Assembly (NCBI RefSeq): GCF_018691265.1
Contig: NW_024881322.1
Coordinates: 10,157,989-10,221,988, forward strand
Length of the DNA: 64,000 nt
Direction: 5' to 3'
Source: Tyto alba
Lineage: Eukaryota > Chordata > Aves > Strigiformes > Tytonidae
The notes under the pieces are model-generated. The model was not told the origin of the DNA. It made no database searches and saw only the letters and a list, made by a program, of their open reading frames with translations. Shown here one piece after another: positions 36,001-51,000 of this stretch (position 1 is its first letter; the number at the start of each line of letters is the position of its first letter). The position numbers and the translations under genes are program-made.

Positions 36001-39000
36001 GTATTTCACAAGGTGCTGCCAGCTGGCCAGTGGAACATGGCTGGACACTTGTTCCTGGGAAGGCAGGCAGTGAGAATATGAGTTTATAAGCAGCTAGTGG
36101 AACCAACAAAATACACATTCAGAGAGTTCAATGAGATGAATGCTGGACAATCAGAAAAATAATTATGTAAATGCATATTAAAAAAATATGGTAAGCCTTC
36201 AAGCAGACAAAATATGCCATTAATCCACCTAGCAACCTGGAAAATCTTTTCTATGCAGATTTAGAAGAGGCAATGGTGGAACATCTCAAATAGGCCTGAC
36301 AATGACACAAGGACCCAGTCTTGCAATCGTTAAACAACAGTGTTAGTTGCTCTGGGGTATGGGTCTTGAAAACTGTATAAGCTTTCAGATGAAAGAACTC
36401 ATTAACCTCTGAACTGAGGGGTAATTGTGTCACACCACAATACCATGAGAACATCCTGTCACTCTGTGATTCATTACTCTTAAGCTTATGGTGCTACACG
36501 TCCACAAATAAACCAGTGGGCACCATGGAAATACACATGATAAACAATCTACAGGACATTCAATGGAATTAACAGTGCAGATGTCTTTACAGGACTGACA
36601 TCACTTGTCCCCATCCATCAGAGCTGTACAGAACTTCCCCTCTTCTCTTGCCAAACTCTCTTGTGTGGTGTATCAGTATTACAGTAGTAGTTTGATTCTA
36701 AAAGATATTAAGGGAAACTAATAATATTAGGCATGGATATTATTGACATATGTGCAGTACTAGTAGCACACTGTTCTGCCTTACATCGCTCAGCACTGCC
36801 TCAGTATGAACCAAAGCCTGAGCAGTTCTAGCTGCATGATCGTTCTGTTCCAGCAACGGGAAGAAGGGACAAGTAATGATTCATGTCCTATTTCAGTTCT
36901 CTTAATTTTCCCTCTCTAATGCTTAGAACTCCTCTTCCTGTCCATCAAAATGCCAGGACCCAGTAGAGATTCTCTGCATGTGTAGTCGGTGAGTCTCAGA
37001 AAGGAAACCTACAGTTTGAAAGAAGTAAGACAGAATATGCCATTAAGTTACTTTGCTAGTACCTGTTCTGAGGTGGAATAGTTTTACTCAGAGAGTCCAG
37101 TGTACATACCTCTCCCCACTGATTGTTCAGGGGAGGTAGACATTTTGCAAAGCTGTTTCACTATGACTAAAACAGGGGTGCAAGCTGGGTAGACTGGATC
37201 TTATGCTCTCTACATCAGGAAGGAAGCAATCAGCAGGTCTACCTGGTAAGTGTGCTGGTGTCAGCAATGAGTAAATGGCACAAGGTATTAACAGTGCTTA
37301 TCTCACTTCCTCCCAAGACATTGCTATAGTTTATTGGCAAGAACAAAATCCCAGTTTTCATTGTGGGGAAAGAATGATTTCAGAACTTCCTGAGAGCTAC
37401 AGGGAAATAAAATACCTACCAGCAAATTCTCACTGGGAATTGAAACCCCAGAGTGTCATGCAGCAATCCTATCAGTCTTTGGCTTTAGTTTCTTTTTGTG
37501 GTTTCACATATGGTGGCTGGCGGACTATGGACCTACTCGTGGCAGTGACTGTTGATTACTTGCTTGTTACAGGGAAAGAAGTAATGCTGTTCAGGATGTA
37601 TGGAACTGCTGCGCATCTCAGGCAGCATTCCTGAACAACCTGAACTGGTGTAGATTACATGGCAGATCACATCAACAACCACCTCTGAAAGCACATACAA
37701 AGATGTCTTTTTTAGAAGAGTTTGGGGTCTGTCTGTAGGTGAACTTCTTGCTTTGGACTGATAGTATTTCATACTGTAATCTTTTCATGTGCCAGTCAAA
37801 ACAGGATTTACATCAGCCCCAGGTGACTCTATTGGAACAACAGGCAGTGGTGACTGCAAGGTATGTTGAGACTATCAAGGCTGCAAGTTAATATTGACCA
37901 ACTGAGACTGGAAAAAGCACGATGTCCTCACAATTCTGTCAGACATGGCTGGTGATGGCAGCAGAGAGAGCATCATGAGGCCACTTGTGCTGTGGAGGAT
38001 ACTGACTGTACTACGAGCTTCTCAGATGCATGCTCACCTTGCACAATAAATGAAACCTGCTGTTGCAATTGTCACTCAGTCAGAAACAGAAGGCTGCACT
38101 AGGTCTCTATCAGGACCTAGTCTCTGGCTCTAAAACTGCCAATATCATGATGGTACATCAGAATTTGACTTTGTGTCTCCTTTGAAGCAAGTTCAGACAA
38201 CTAAAGAAAAAAACCCAGCTGACAAACTTTGGCTGAAGAGTGGCTGAATCAATCAGATACTGAAACTAAGTTTGTCTAAGGAAAATATGGTCAATTTGGT
38301 AACACTGCTGGAAATTAGAAGCTCACAGATATGTTTTAAAATGTTTAATTTCTGTCAGTATGAACTCAGCTGGAAATAAGGCAGACATGGTGCAAGCACA
38401 ACTTGATTCAGTGATGAGGAAGAAGGTACTAACAAACTCCCTCACCACAATAATTTTAGTGGTGAAAAAATATCTGATGCCCTGCAGCAAATCTCCAGCA
38501 GGTATGTGTAACATTTCTGGATTTATCTGCAGTCCAGCATGCAGCTGTCTTTCTCTCAAGCACCTGATGATGCCTGTTCTTTCATTAAAAAGGTGGCTAA
38601 GATGAGCACAGCTACTGTAGCAACTGGAAACCCAGCCATGTAGCTGCTTCTTTCTTTTGACTTGATTTCTGTTTTATCAAATAGGTTTTCCTGTAATGTC
38701 ACGAGAAAAAAAGTCTTCAGCTTTGTCACTCTAAGGAACACACTAGTTTTATTGTGTGGAATGTTGTATGTGCATAGGCAATAGCTGTGACAGCATGAAG
38801 AGCACCACATTATGAAGCTTTCATAACAATGCAATTATTAAGTCATTCAGACACATTTTCCAATAATCGCTTTGTATGTTTGATACCATAATCATTTATA
38901 TTGGATGACTCAAAATGTGCCACCATTAGAAGCCTTTTTGACATAATGCTTTTCAAATCTGTTTAACAGAACTGTGATACTTGGTGGTATCATGACATTT

Positions 39001-41559
39001 TTTGTTGGTTTTAGTGCCATGAAAGACTCAAGTGGGATTCAAGTGGGATTACTCATCAACACTGTCTTCCCTTCCTTCTTCACCATGCTCAGATGCATCT
39101 GCCCACTTCTCAGGTTCTCAGAAAGCCTCTTACACACTTTCATATGTGTTTCCTCCTTGGCAGTAGCCTAGACACCAAGTGATATTCTTGAACTTGACTG
39201 GATAGTTTTTGTGCTTCCTACATTTTAGTCCCTCTTAAAGAGCACCCAGGTCTGTCAGGGTCCTCACCACGAGCTGAGCTGACCTCTGAACAGATTGCCT
39301 CTTGCTACCCCTCACAGACACCTGTGATCTTCCTCAGATAAACACACCACTAAAAACTGCCTGGAATTGAGAATATCCATCATACTAGTGGAGCTACCAC
39401 AAACCAGTTATGTCAGGTAATTTACTATTTGAAAAGCACACATTGAAAAAAGAGTAACAGTGCATAACATTTAACAGAGTGGTTTTAAAAAAAATTAGAG
39501 AAGGTTACAAAATCTTTTTTCCATTTGGCTGTAATGAATCACCCTGGTCGGTGTTATCTCTTTCCACTGTTTAAACTTCCCATTCATCACAAAGTCACTC
39601 ATTGTTGCTGTGGCCACCTAAAAGATATATGTGCAGTTTAAGCTGGTCATCTTGAAGAGATAGGTACTTTCAGCAAGCAGTCCATCCCTTCCAAAAATAG
39701 GTGTTTAAGATAAATAAGAGAATTAACACCTTAACTCACCAATCTATATTTATCACTACTTAGGGAACCCAGGTATCTGACTTATGCTGCCTAGATTCTG
39801 GAAGCCAGTATGCGGAAAATACACATACCTCTGGCAATATAAGGGAAATATTTTGCCCACCTAATCTCCATCCATACTTGGCTCTAACAACCAAACAGAT
39901 ATATCACCCCTCTGACACTCCCAGATCAAACACTCAAGCTTTCTGCACTTCCCATTGCACATACTATTGTAAAGTGCCTAACTGATCTAATTTCTAGTGT
40001 TTTACAATTCAGTTTTCATGGCCTTGTTAGACCTTTTTATCTTCTTCTGGAAATATTTAGACTAAGTAAGGGAGCCACACTGGCCAGTACAATGCTGATA
40101 ATTTTGTGGGGAATGCTCTGAGTTACCCGAGCTCTCTGAAAGGAGATATGCAGAATTCATAACTGGTATTAATCACAGTGAAGCTGGTGGAGAGATGTAA
40201 TTTAGTCTCAAGTTCTCCATTATTAATCACTAATCAAAACACACAATAAGTTGCACAGCTATTGTCAGGGTGTGCTTGAAACCAGCCTGCTACTGACATA
40301 ACTGTATTTAAAACTAAAAGCAAACACCAAACCCAAGGAGATGACAATCTCAGAGGTGAGTTGCAATTGAGCTGCTTCACATTTCAGATGAGTTGTAACT
40401 GAGATGCTTTGTCGAGCTGCCTCAAGAACTTTTTCCTTCCCTGCCCTGTCTTTCCTTCAAAATGCGAAGATAATTAGCTAGAAAAGTACACAGAAAGTTC
40501 TCATGTCTGTATCAGCCTTTCTGTCCTTCCTGACAGAAAGGTAGTCTTCCATTCATAATTTTAGATTAATAAGTGGTGTGTTTAGAGTAGTAATCTTTAC
40601 TTTATATAATTCTCTCCTTTATATACTTTTGTTTTCACTTGGGAGTAAATACAAAGTTGATCATGCATAAGATACATAAATGCCAGCTAACTCAGCTGTC
40701 TTCTTCCTCCATTTTTCAATACTACTGCAATAGATGATATTTAAGTGCATCAGTGCTGACACTTATCCTATTAAAGCTCTGAGAATGCACATCAATGCTA
40801 CTGCAATATTATCATTCTTTACATTTTTCCTTTCTGCCTGAACAGACAGTATGATTGATGACAGAAAGCTTGGTTATGCAGAAAGTAGTTACTAGTAAAA
40901 GAAGTGTTTCAGTGAGTCATGAATAAAGATTTCAATGAAAACCAGAACCTATCGTTATAAACAGGCTATAGATCAATTTTCTTCAAAAAGCAAACCCTCC
41001 TTTCAGTTATAACTTATTCTTTGACTTGAAACAAAACTTCAGAAGACAAGAAGTACGCATACATGAACTACAACTACCCAGCTTGAAATATCCAGTGAGG
41101 CAGCATGGTTTCCAGAACCTGAAAGATATGGAAGGATGATGAAAATACAGTCCAAACTCAAAAGAGAATCAAGAAGTGAGAAAAGCAAAGTTAACATACA
41201 CACAGACTGCAAATAAAAGGGAGAAAAGGAGAGGAAATGTTTCACCCATAAAAACAAAAGACTCTGCCACCCTGTGGCATTTTTTTAAACAGCATTTGAA
41301 AATATGTTTTTGTGACAGAAAAAGGGTGAGAAATGTATGGGTTCACACGGTAACCACACTTTATTATTTTATTTTTGTTTTATAGCTATTCATGAAATCA
41401 CTGTTATCATCTGAAAGATAAATATATAGATTTCCCTAGCATACTGGGGAAAAAAAAAACATCCAAACAAACAAAAAAAGAACCACAAAACACTATGATT
41501 ATTAATTTCCTCATCTTGCTCTCAAGCCTATTAGTTTTTTACCTCAGTTGTCATTTGTT
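36001..41559. other. Long intergenic stretch, no gene recognised
   Basis: Ordinary AT-rich sequence. The frame at 37275-37634 opens with a near-ATG context but resembles nothing I know. No repeat family assigned. Confidence 0.45.
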
Positions 41560-41579
41560 TAAAGGCTAATTTCAGTCTT

Positions 41580-41790
41580 GCCTTAGAGGGCAGTGACATC
41601 CACGAAGTGCTCATCGGGCAGCTGTTGCACTGACACCCAGGCCCTCTGAGGTGCAGGAGGGACACCCGTGGCAGGTCCCAGCGCCGGTGGGGACAGCCTC
41701 GCCCACGGCACCGAATGCCGCCTGCCGGGTCCCGGCCTCTGGCACAGCTCTCCACTCCACCCCGCCCGGGGGAAGAAGCTCAGAACATCC
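41580..41790. promoter_or_regulatory. Small CpG-dense islet
   Basis: About 14 CpG dinucleotides occur in some 210 bases, in a flank that is otherwise CpG-poor. GC content is high (CCGCCTGCCGGGTCCCGGCC). It could be an orphan CpG island acting as a distal promoter or enhancer, or GC-rich repeat debris. It lies just beside the minus-strand open frame ending at 41821. Confidence 0.4.
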
Positions 41791-41820
41791 CGCTCAGTCC
41801 AATAAATTCGGAAGTTAAGA

Positions 41821-42210
41821 TTATGGTAAAACCGGAGCTCCAGAGAAACATTTCTCTGACATAAAATCTACCAATTCTGGCAATAGACAGACTGGCAGTA
41901 AAGGTCGACACCACAGTGTAGTGGCAACTTGTAGACGGGATAGTTTTTCATTGAACCACTCTAACCAGTTGTACAGATGTCGTCTTAAATGTGCTAGTAC
42001 CAAATTCCTACTCTTGTAGGAAAATATGGGTATGAACAAAGGAAGCATCACAGAACACAAGAATCCAAGAGAAAGTCCCATTAAGGAGATTATTCCAAAG
42101 TGTGCATTAATATTATAACAAATAATAGAATTTCTAACAAAATGCCTGAGGTGTATCTGAAGAATCCACTTACATGGTACAAACTGAATAACCCACCTTA
42201 ATTTAAAGGT
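41821..42210 (-). other. Unassigned minus-strand open frame with a membrane-like segment
   Basis: The minus strand is open for about 130 codons between TAA at 42211-42213 and the stop at 41821, with an internal ATG at 42081 (86 codons). The translation has a hydrophobic segment (motif LCSVMLPLFIPIF), followed by a basic-amphipathic part (HLRRHLYNWLEWFNEKL). The composition is protein-like, but I do not recognise it, and no splice acceptor precedes it. It may be a pseudogene fragment or chance. Confidence 0.2.
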
Positions 42211-42618
42211 TTATTCTTTCCTTTTTCCAGCTGGTTCTTATTTTAAGGACAAAGCATCTCTAAAGAAAGAATCTGAGTGACTGCAGGAAGGGAGAAGCAG
42301 TGATAACCGCACTGCTGCTCGGCTGTTTATATGATATCACATGTCTATCACTTCAGAACAGTAGGAGAAAGTAAGTGTGAGGTTTTAGTACAAACTTGTT
42401 ACTGTTCTGTCAGCTGTCACCATTTCCTCGGTTCACTCCTCCACCATTCATATTTCTCTTCAGGATCCAATTCTGCTGAGGTACTGATACAATTTACAAG
42501 CAGCTCAGGATAGATTATATCAGGTTTTTATAACTTCTGAAATGATTCATAACCACAAGACTTTGGTATTAACCGCATCACATAACTCCCTAGTCTTACT
42601 GTTTCCTACTTTTACAGT

Positions 42619-42656
42619 AAAAAAAAAAAAAAAAAAAAAAAAAGAAAAAAAGAAGA
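42619..42656 (+). repeat. Poly(A) tract
   Basis: A run of 25 A (42619-42643) followed by A-rich sequence interrupted by G. It could be a retroposed tail, but no parent sequence is recognisable upstream and no flanking duplication was found. Confidence 0.8.
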
Positions 42657-45600
42657 GAGTACAAACACTGGGAAGGATGAACTGGGTCAGCAATAGATGA
42701 AATATTTAATTTTATCCTATGACTTTAAAAAATGTATCATATTTTTGTTCAGAATTTTTCAACATTCTGTATGGCATATGTAGAAGAAACCTCCTCACCT
42801 TCCTCCCCATGGAAGAAGAACTTCTAAAGCCAGAATGCTTGAGGCTGGGGAAGGACTTGCCAAACTGTAAGTCACCATTTTAGTGAGATAGAGTTGGAAT
42901 GCTCACATGTGCTCTTCCTGTTAGGGATTTGTGGTCAGATGTTTATGGGAGCCCTACATTAATTCATTTCCACAAATCAATTTTTTCCAAAGGAAAAACC
43001 AAATCAGGAAAGAAGCTTAGTGCAAAGAACATCATACAAGTAGGTTTTGAATAGCAAGGAGAGAAGCAGATAAGAGGAACAGCAACTAGTTTATTTCTTC
43101 TTTGCCAGACCCAGGCTTGTGTAATTTTGAGGTGCACCATCCATATTCCGTTCATCAGTACTCGCTTAAAGCAGCAGGAATTGCCCCATGACCACTGGGT
43201 TAGCAGGCAGCAGTGGCTCAGAATCTGAGAGAGCCTGTCTGACTGCACCCTGCTGCATGGCCAAAATCGGCAATTACCTCAATTTTGGCACAAAAAGAAC
43301 TTTTTTATATAATACAGTATTTAAAAACTCACCACATTGAGCTTAATGGAACAACAGGTAAACTTTTCTGCTTGTAAAAAGGGACCTTTTGGGTGTACAA
43401 CTTATTGTTAAATCTGAGAACTTAGTGCATGAGAACATATGTACACTATGAGTGTAAACATGAAGCCTCCCAGCATAATACAAGGATTATCACACAGAAC
43501 TAAGAGAAGCAATTAGTAGTTGAAAACACAAAGATATTGAAATGTCTGAAATTAGTCGAGTTTTAGTCCATGTAAAACAAACTTGGTAAAGCACTCTCAT
43601 TCTTGCTACGCAGTAAATAAAGGCAACGGAACTGATGAAATGACTTTTTAACTGGAAAATCAACAGGAGTAAATTTGTCTTTATGCCCTTCTATAATTTT
43701 CTGCTTTATTTATTTACTGAGAATTTATTCTAGTCTTCCTATTTGCTGTCCATAGTGGAAAAGTCTTACCTCCCATGCTAAAGACAGAGGGAGGCCAATA
43801 CTGGACACACATGAAGAGCATGTAAAATGATCATCCTTGTCAGGATTTTCAAGAGAATCCTAACTCAAAGGGAATTATTGTCTATCCCAGCTCCTGGATG
43901 ACAAATCAGTCTTCCTACTTTTGAGTTGGTGCAGTGTCCTTACAAAAATCACAGTGAGAAGCATGTTATGGCAGTGATGGAGTCTGCTTCAGTGCTGTAC
44001 ACCAATACAGCTGAGAACTAATTCCCAGAGTTGCAAAAACATCTGGAAGCAGTGTTCAAATAGTAAATAAAATCTCAGATTGGCTTGAAACTATTTTGAG
44101 GAGCTGAGGCGGGTCTGAATACATACCAGAGACAGAAATTTACTGTTTAGAGGATAACAGGCAACATATCTCTAAGTGCAAAATATTTTTTGCTGTGGTT
44201 GACACAACTCTGCTTAGCCCATCCACTGCTTAATCAATCTGACGCCTGTGTAACCATTCTAGGATTTCTACATGACATTTCAGCACTAAGAAAAAGAGAT
44301 GTTTTCCAAGCATGCCTTTATGGTGTTTTAATAGTGATACAGCTGAAATTTGTGATGAACTTGCTGTGCTCATAAGCTCCATATCCATAAAGTTGACCTC
44401 AAAGACACCTCTGCACCTTTGAAATGGACCTATGATTCACCCATTGCGCAGATGAATCGCTGCACGATGCTCCAGGCATCTCTAGCAATTCTGGCAACTA
44501 TTGTGGCAGCAGATAATCAAAACATATCTACCTTCATTCTAAGACATAACAGGCTCATTTAATTTGGTTAGTTGCTTCATCTGTTGAAAATGACACTGAT
44601 GAAAATCTCAGTTATCCAAAAGTGATTGATGGATTCAATACAGAGAAAGTTTGCAAGTGGCACTAATCATAATTAATCTAATGGATTACAAATGATTCTA
44701 TTTAATTTATGTAATAGGTTGTTCAAGATAATTACTTTTGACATATGATATACATGTAGTTTGAAACATGAACACATGTTTTCCAGGGTGTTTGTTCTTA
44801 AAAGTATATGCATATTGACCCTGCATTATGAAATTACAGATTATTCCTTTTCAGGATTTGTTAGCATTTATTGTAAAGTTTATTCTTTTTGTTTGCAAGA
44901 GACAACGTTGTAGCAGCTACTTTAAAGTATATACATTCAACTTCTCTAATCTTTTCAAAGAACACACTTGTGAAACCTGCAGGATAAATGATTTCACTAA
45001 AGCAATAATTTGTATTTCAACTCCAGCAACGGACAAGGTGGAGGGAATGGAAACTAGTAATCAGCAACAGGGAGGAAGAACAGGACATAGCTGAAAAATG
45101 TAGAAAATTCAAGGTTAATTTTCTACAATAATTTTAAAAGTTGAAAAATAATATGGCTTCCTTCTTGTAGGTTTACATTCTGACTGTGTATGTATATACA
45201 AATTTCATATACAACCTTCCTCTGTATTAATATTTGGAACACTACATTTATATTATGCTACAGCTTTCACAACTTATCTTCACTCAGTTTGAACCATGGA
45301 TATGCTGCTTGCCAGTGAAAAACATTAATTTGCCTTTTTAAAACATGCAAGTTTTCCACCATTACCACACTATATGAGAATCCAGTGCTGGATGTTTCTA
45401 AGTCCCCTTAAATTAAGCTGTAGTAGTGCCTGCTGGCAATTTTAATCAAAAGCAGGTCAAAGGTGCTGATGGTATAGCTGTCTGCCACAAAAATTTAAGT
45501 TTTCTGTGTATGCAGAGTCAGGTAAAAAAGAAGACATGAAGAAGCGGTGAATAATCACTCATCTATTAAAACTTTTAAGTGTCACACAGGAAACAGTTCA

Positions 45601-48000
45601 GTAAAAGTATGCAACTTTCTATGAAAAAACAGGATTTCCCTCTTCTGTTATGAAATCAAAGTGTCCAGCATTCACTGGGTACAAGTGAGCATTTATTCAT
45701 CTTTCTTCACTGTTCTTAATTTCATCTACTTAGGTTCTTGGACTTGCCCAGACTTTAACACAAATGTTGGTGGGAAAGAAGCACCAGTTTAGTAAGTAGA
45801 CCCAGTCCTGAGTCTTAACACTTCATGTTGAAGCGGATTATGTGTACATCTTTAACTTGTGCAAGATACATAAGATACATATAGACAATTCCCCATACTC
45901 TTGTGAATTTTGTGAATTTTAGTCATAGTTAAACTGTCCTTCTTGTTTTGTGGTGAGAACTTTATTTCAAATAAAACAGTAAGTACTTTCAAGATGTCAT
46001 TTGAGATTCACTTCCTTCCCCCAGCAGCCATGTACAGATTGAAAATATATGTTGTTATATATTGTTATATTTATTTATATAGTAATTCTAGAGTCAGAAA
46101 CAACAGACAGAGAAAGCATAGAACAAATAGATACCACAGATTCCTCTTCCAAAATAAATTGAGTAAAGATAACTTTCTTAATTCACCAAACCGGGAGTTT
46201 CAATGTTTGTGATATTCAATTCTGTGTATTTGCAGAAGAGAACCCACTATTCACAAAGAACTTTAAAACCAAAAGCACATAGCAAGTTTACATTGGGAAT
46301 GACTCCACCATTTAACAATTTTTTCCACAGCTTGCTGCCTGAAGTGTCAGCTTTTACTTTAATTTCTGAATTTGCAAACTTAGAAAAAATGTCTCCATTT
46401 GGAAAAAAAAAAGAAGAATCCACAATAGCATTTAAAAAAAAATAAAATTAATGAAACAGAAGCATACTTTTATGTGATTTTGACAAATACCTAAGCCGTG
46501 TAGTAAATCACAATGTAGCCTTGAGTTATTTGAGTTCATAAACATGTATATTCTTAAAATTAATCAAAACAAGCAAACAAACCATTAATAACGAATTATC
46601 CTAATCAATTTAAGATGATGACAAGCAGACCTCAAGACAAGAAATGAGTGCTTCAGTTGTAATCTGTCCTCTGTCTACTCATTCTTTTGTGGCTGAGAAG
46701 TACAAGTGATGGTATTTGGATTGTTTTGAACAGCCAGATGTCTCATCATATTCTTTTTCAAAAGACATTTAGTTGACACAGTAAGCAAGCCTCCACCGGG
46801 CATGAAGAAAGTTAGTGCCTAAAGCAACCTGGAATCCATCAGTGACTTCTACAGATGGTGCACTCTAACTGTGACTGTCAGATTTTTATACAATACTGCA
46901 AAAAACTGCTCAAAGCCCTTATTTTTGCAAGGAAGATTACACAATTAACATGCACTAATTAATAATAGATCATGAATCAATCACTAAGAATTACAAAACC
47001 TATCAACAACAGGTTAGAAAGAATTCATATTTTCGTCATATGCAGAGGAAATCAAATTTCCTACAAGCTGTTTCAAGTTTTTACAGAAATGGGGGGCTGG
47101 GGGTTGTGACTGTTGATTAGATAAGCTGCTCTGCTGCAGTTGCTAAGGTCACTGTTGAATGACAACTCTGTTAAGTTATATTTCTTGTACACTGCTGAAT
47201 CAGACAGTGGGTGAATGATACGAAGTTACCTCTCGTTTCTGGTCATGGATGGAAGTGAAAGACTGACATTACCCCAAGCTGTACAATTACTTTGTGCATT
47301 ACTGTCTTATCTACTTTTCAGAAGCCAAGCTCTTACCCTGAAAAAGATTAAAAGAATACATAACATTTTTTAATATCATGTCAAAATCCAGCTGACTGAC
47401 AGAAAAAAAAAATTTTTTTTGGTTACCAGATGAATAAGAGACTCAGAACAGTGGGGGAGAGGGGAGAAGAGGCAAAGACTTTTAGGCAAACAATGGTGTT
47501 CCAGCAATTATTTTTCTTTCAGTCACTAGTTATTGCATGCCTAAATCTAGATGCTTAACAGTCTTCGTGGCTTTCTCAAACTGAGTGCAGGTGAAGATGA
47601 CTTCTGCAGCACGTTCTCTGACTGTTCCACCAACTAGGAGGGAAGAAAACGATCTCACTGATCCATGGTAGGCGACTTATTTTTCTCATGGCAGATGCAG
47701 CTTCCAGCAGATCATTCTGTTACATGGTTTTGTGCCATGTGGTAACGCATTTGTTGAGTAAATTTTCAGTTTAATGGGATTTTTTTTTAACTAGTAAAAT
47801 AAATAATTTTGCTTTTGGACTGACAAAAGTGAGCTCTACATAAAATGCAAACTTAGCTGTTCCTGCCAGCAATTCCACGCTGACCTCCACAAGTGGGGTC
47901 AGCTTTGGGGCCCCGTGCAAAGATTGGGCACCAATCACTGCATGTCAAAGCACCACCTTCTGGGAGCCCATCCTGATGGAAAATTCCATTACAATAACTT
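42657..48000. other. Long intergenic stretch, no gene recognised
   Basis: AT-rich. An A10T8 block at 47403-47420 is a likely nucleosome-disfavouring, bent-DNA element. Open frames (for example 44828-45094, 45943-46212) are incidental. Confidence 0.45.
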
Positions 48001-51000
48001 GATAGCCTCCTGCTACCCCTGGCTCTTACAGGTCAGTGTGCAGCTGTTAGTGGACAATTGCAGCAGGCCACATCACAACAGAGGGTATCACTCAAGACGA
48101 CGCTGTCAGGGCTGACCAGTCTTTTGCTCATTGTAGCCTCTCCAACCACGCAGTGTAATTCCTGTTTCCTTTTGGTGGTCTCTGCAAGGAGTCTGTCAAA
48201 CATTAGCTGCAAGCCTCAGGGGCCACCAGGGAAGATTCACGGACACCATCAGCAGCTATACTAACAATTCTGCTGCTGCCAGAGTAAAACAATCTCCAAA
48301 GCCCTAAATGGCATCCTCCTCTCACCCACAGACATCTGTTTGTATGAGGCCTGAGTGCCCCTTTATAGCAGATGCTGCTTACCCACTATGATCCTGTGCC
48401 ACACTGTCATTTGGCAGAAAGCACAGACCACATGCTACTTCGGATCACAGCACACAGATATCCAGGGTCTCCAAGGAATACACATTTGAACAAATAACTG
48501 GTACGACTGAATAAAGGTATATCATTTAGGGAATTAGAGAATTCTGTGGTAGGAATGCTTAGATGATTGATACATGGGACTGGCTTTAAACTTTGTTCTT
48601 ATTCCAAGCTTAGCCTGTATGTCATAACATGGGGCATTTGGTACCTAACTCTGGTTCACACTGCTAATTTTCATAACACTGACAACAAATCTGACAGAAC
48701 AGGACTGGGGCCTTGCATGATTCACATAAGGCACACTAACACCTGCTTCTGGGCCACTGGGTACAGAAATGTTTTTATATTATTACCAATTATGTTATAT
48801 TAGTGTGCCTGTATTTGAGTTCAAAACAAGCTATTGTTAATTAAATCCTGCTCCATGTGATTCTAATTTTACGCATGCAGTGGGCCACTGCTTTGGCTAC
48901 ATAACTGTGAACTGATAAGCTCTGAGGCACAGGTTGGACAACAGTGTGGTGAACACTGTGTGTACTGTCACCACCCTTCTAGCAAAATGACAGTGAAGAA
49001 CCTGGGGCCTCCGACACCCGGACAGCCATCCCAGCCCCACTGGCCTCCCAAGACCTAATGACAGAAAAGTAAATAGAGGCCATCTGGTGCGGTTAGTTCG
49101 GGGCTGGGACTAATTCATCCCAACACTCAAATAAATCACTGCACCAAAGCTTTGCAGTCACCCTGCTCACATTTTTAAAAATGATTAGATTTGTCTTCCA
49201 CCCTTGGCAGACCTTGTACATACAGCTTTTCTCAATGTGTAGACCTTTACCTGCACCTCCTCTACCTGTGAACCCTTCTTAAGCACTGAACAGGACAGAT
49301 GGGAATTCCCTAGGCAACCAGGCTTGTCTCTACAAATGAAGCCAGGTTATATTCCTTATTTTGTTATGTCTTGGACTGTTTATGTCTTTTTCTCTGTTTG
49401 TGTCACTGAGGATGCGGTCTGTGGTGGGTGCCAGAGCTTGGCAGAGCCCTGGAAGCCCCACATGCAAAGGAAGAAGGGACAGGCTATGAAAGCCATGGCC
49501 TCTGGGGTAGCACGGACCCACGCACAGTCTATTTGCCTGACAAAGTCAATCTCAGCTGGCAGCTGTAACCTCTTTGTCATGCCTGCCACCCTTGTGCCAA
49601 GCATGATAGCAAGCGGAGGTCCCGGTGGGCACCATGTCTGGTCTCCAGCAGGCAGGGTCTGGCTGATGCTATTCTATCTGCTGTCGTTGCCATAGGAGAC
49701 TCTCTGAGGAGGAGCTGCTGACTTTCTTCCCTTCCACCCTCCCGTCTGCTACAGCACATTCCCTGCCTCTGCATGTATTGGATCACATCTACAGGCATCT
49801 GTCTCTAAACCTCCTTAGCATTCAGCCCCACTCTCTCCCATGAGAAAAATTAAGGCATGAACTACATTTTTCCTATTTCAGAGGAAAACTCAGGCCAGAT
49901 CCTACTGCTGAGTGGGATGGTCTGAGCAGGATGTCAGCATGTGAGAGAAGACCCCCTCACCTGGAGGTTGGCACGAGGCTTCTGGAGAATATCACACACC
50001 CAAAAGAGGAGATGGAGACTTCGTATGTGGGATCCCCTCCTCCCGACCCAGGCCTCAGACCTGAGGACCTGTTGCAGACCAACACAGTGATTTCATCTGT
50101 GCCAAGCTGCACCTGATTGAGGTTTCAGCCCTGCGCTCTCCTGAACATCACCATTATCTTCTTCAGTGCCTTGAGAAAACTGGGCATGATACTCAGAGCC
50201 TGCACTCTTGTTGTTCCCAAACAGTCCCAGGTGGAGCTGAACTCCTCTCACTCTTGTCTCAGACAGTCTTTGGCTAGAAGAAAGGCAGCCATCTTCTCAT
50301 CCCCACAGCCTTCCTCAACTCAAGATTAAAAAAGAAAGGAATGGGTGTTTTATAGCCCATCATTAGAATGTCCTAGAACATGGACTGAGGCTTGTTGAGA
50401 CATCATCAGTGTACCATGTCAAAGAGATCAGGGACATGTCCATAGTAGTAGTGGTGGTCCCTAGCACCCCTCAACTTTCACATCATGTGCAGAAGATGCT
50501 TAGGGAAAGCGCTGGCTGTCAGGGATAAATATCTTCCTGAGACCATTCATCAAATTTACAGATGATTCTAAGTGTTTACAGGTTTACTGAGAAAGCCCAA
50601 TGCCAGGGAATAATTGTGTACATGGTTTAGTAGTAAAAATGCAACCACACTGTGATGATATAGAACTGATGCTGGACAGACGTTGTGAGGAAAATAAGAA
50701 AATCTGAGAGCTTTTCCTTGCCTTGAGCTGATGTCTCTGTGTGCTTACACTCAGTATGACTGTAACTTGCTGCTATGGCTGTGTTTTACTGCCAGGTTTC
50801 TTCCACACATACAGACAAAATGTTTTAAAACTTACGTGGAACATTTCAGTTTAGCAACATGGCCAAGTCACTGAGAAGCCTTCAACAAAGAGAAATTTCT
50901 GTAATTTAATTCTTCTTCAGGCAGCTAGTTTTAATATCAAATATTCTCTTTCAATCAATCTTCCAAGATTAAAGTATGTTGAACTCACCAGGTCACTGCC

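Noticed and set aside
42619..42656. Poly(A) tract as the tail of a processed pseudogene
   Set aside because: No recognisable coding sequence on the + strand upstream and no flanking duplication; the nearby open frame is on the other strand.
50400..50700. Possible CR1-like text (caaatttacagatgat) near 50.55 kb
   Set aside because: Only a short resemblance; the usual CR1 tail blocks are missing.
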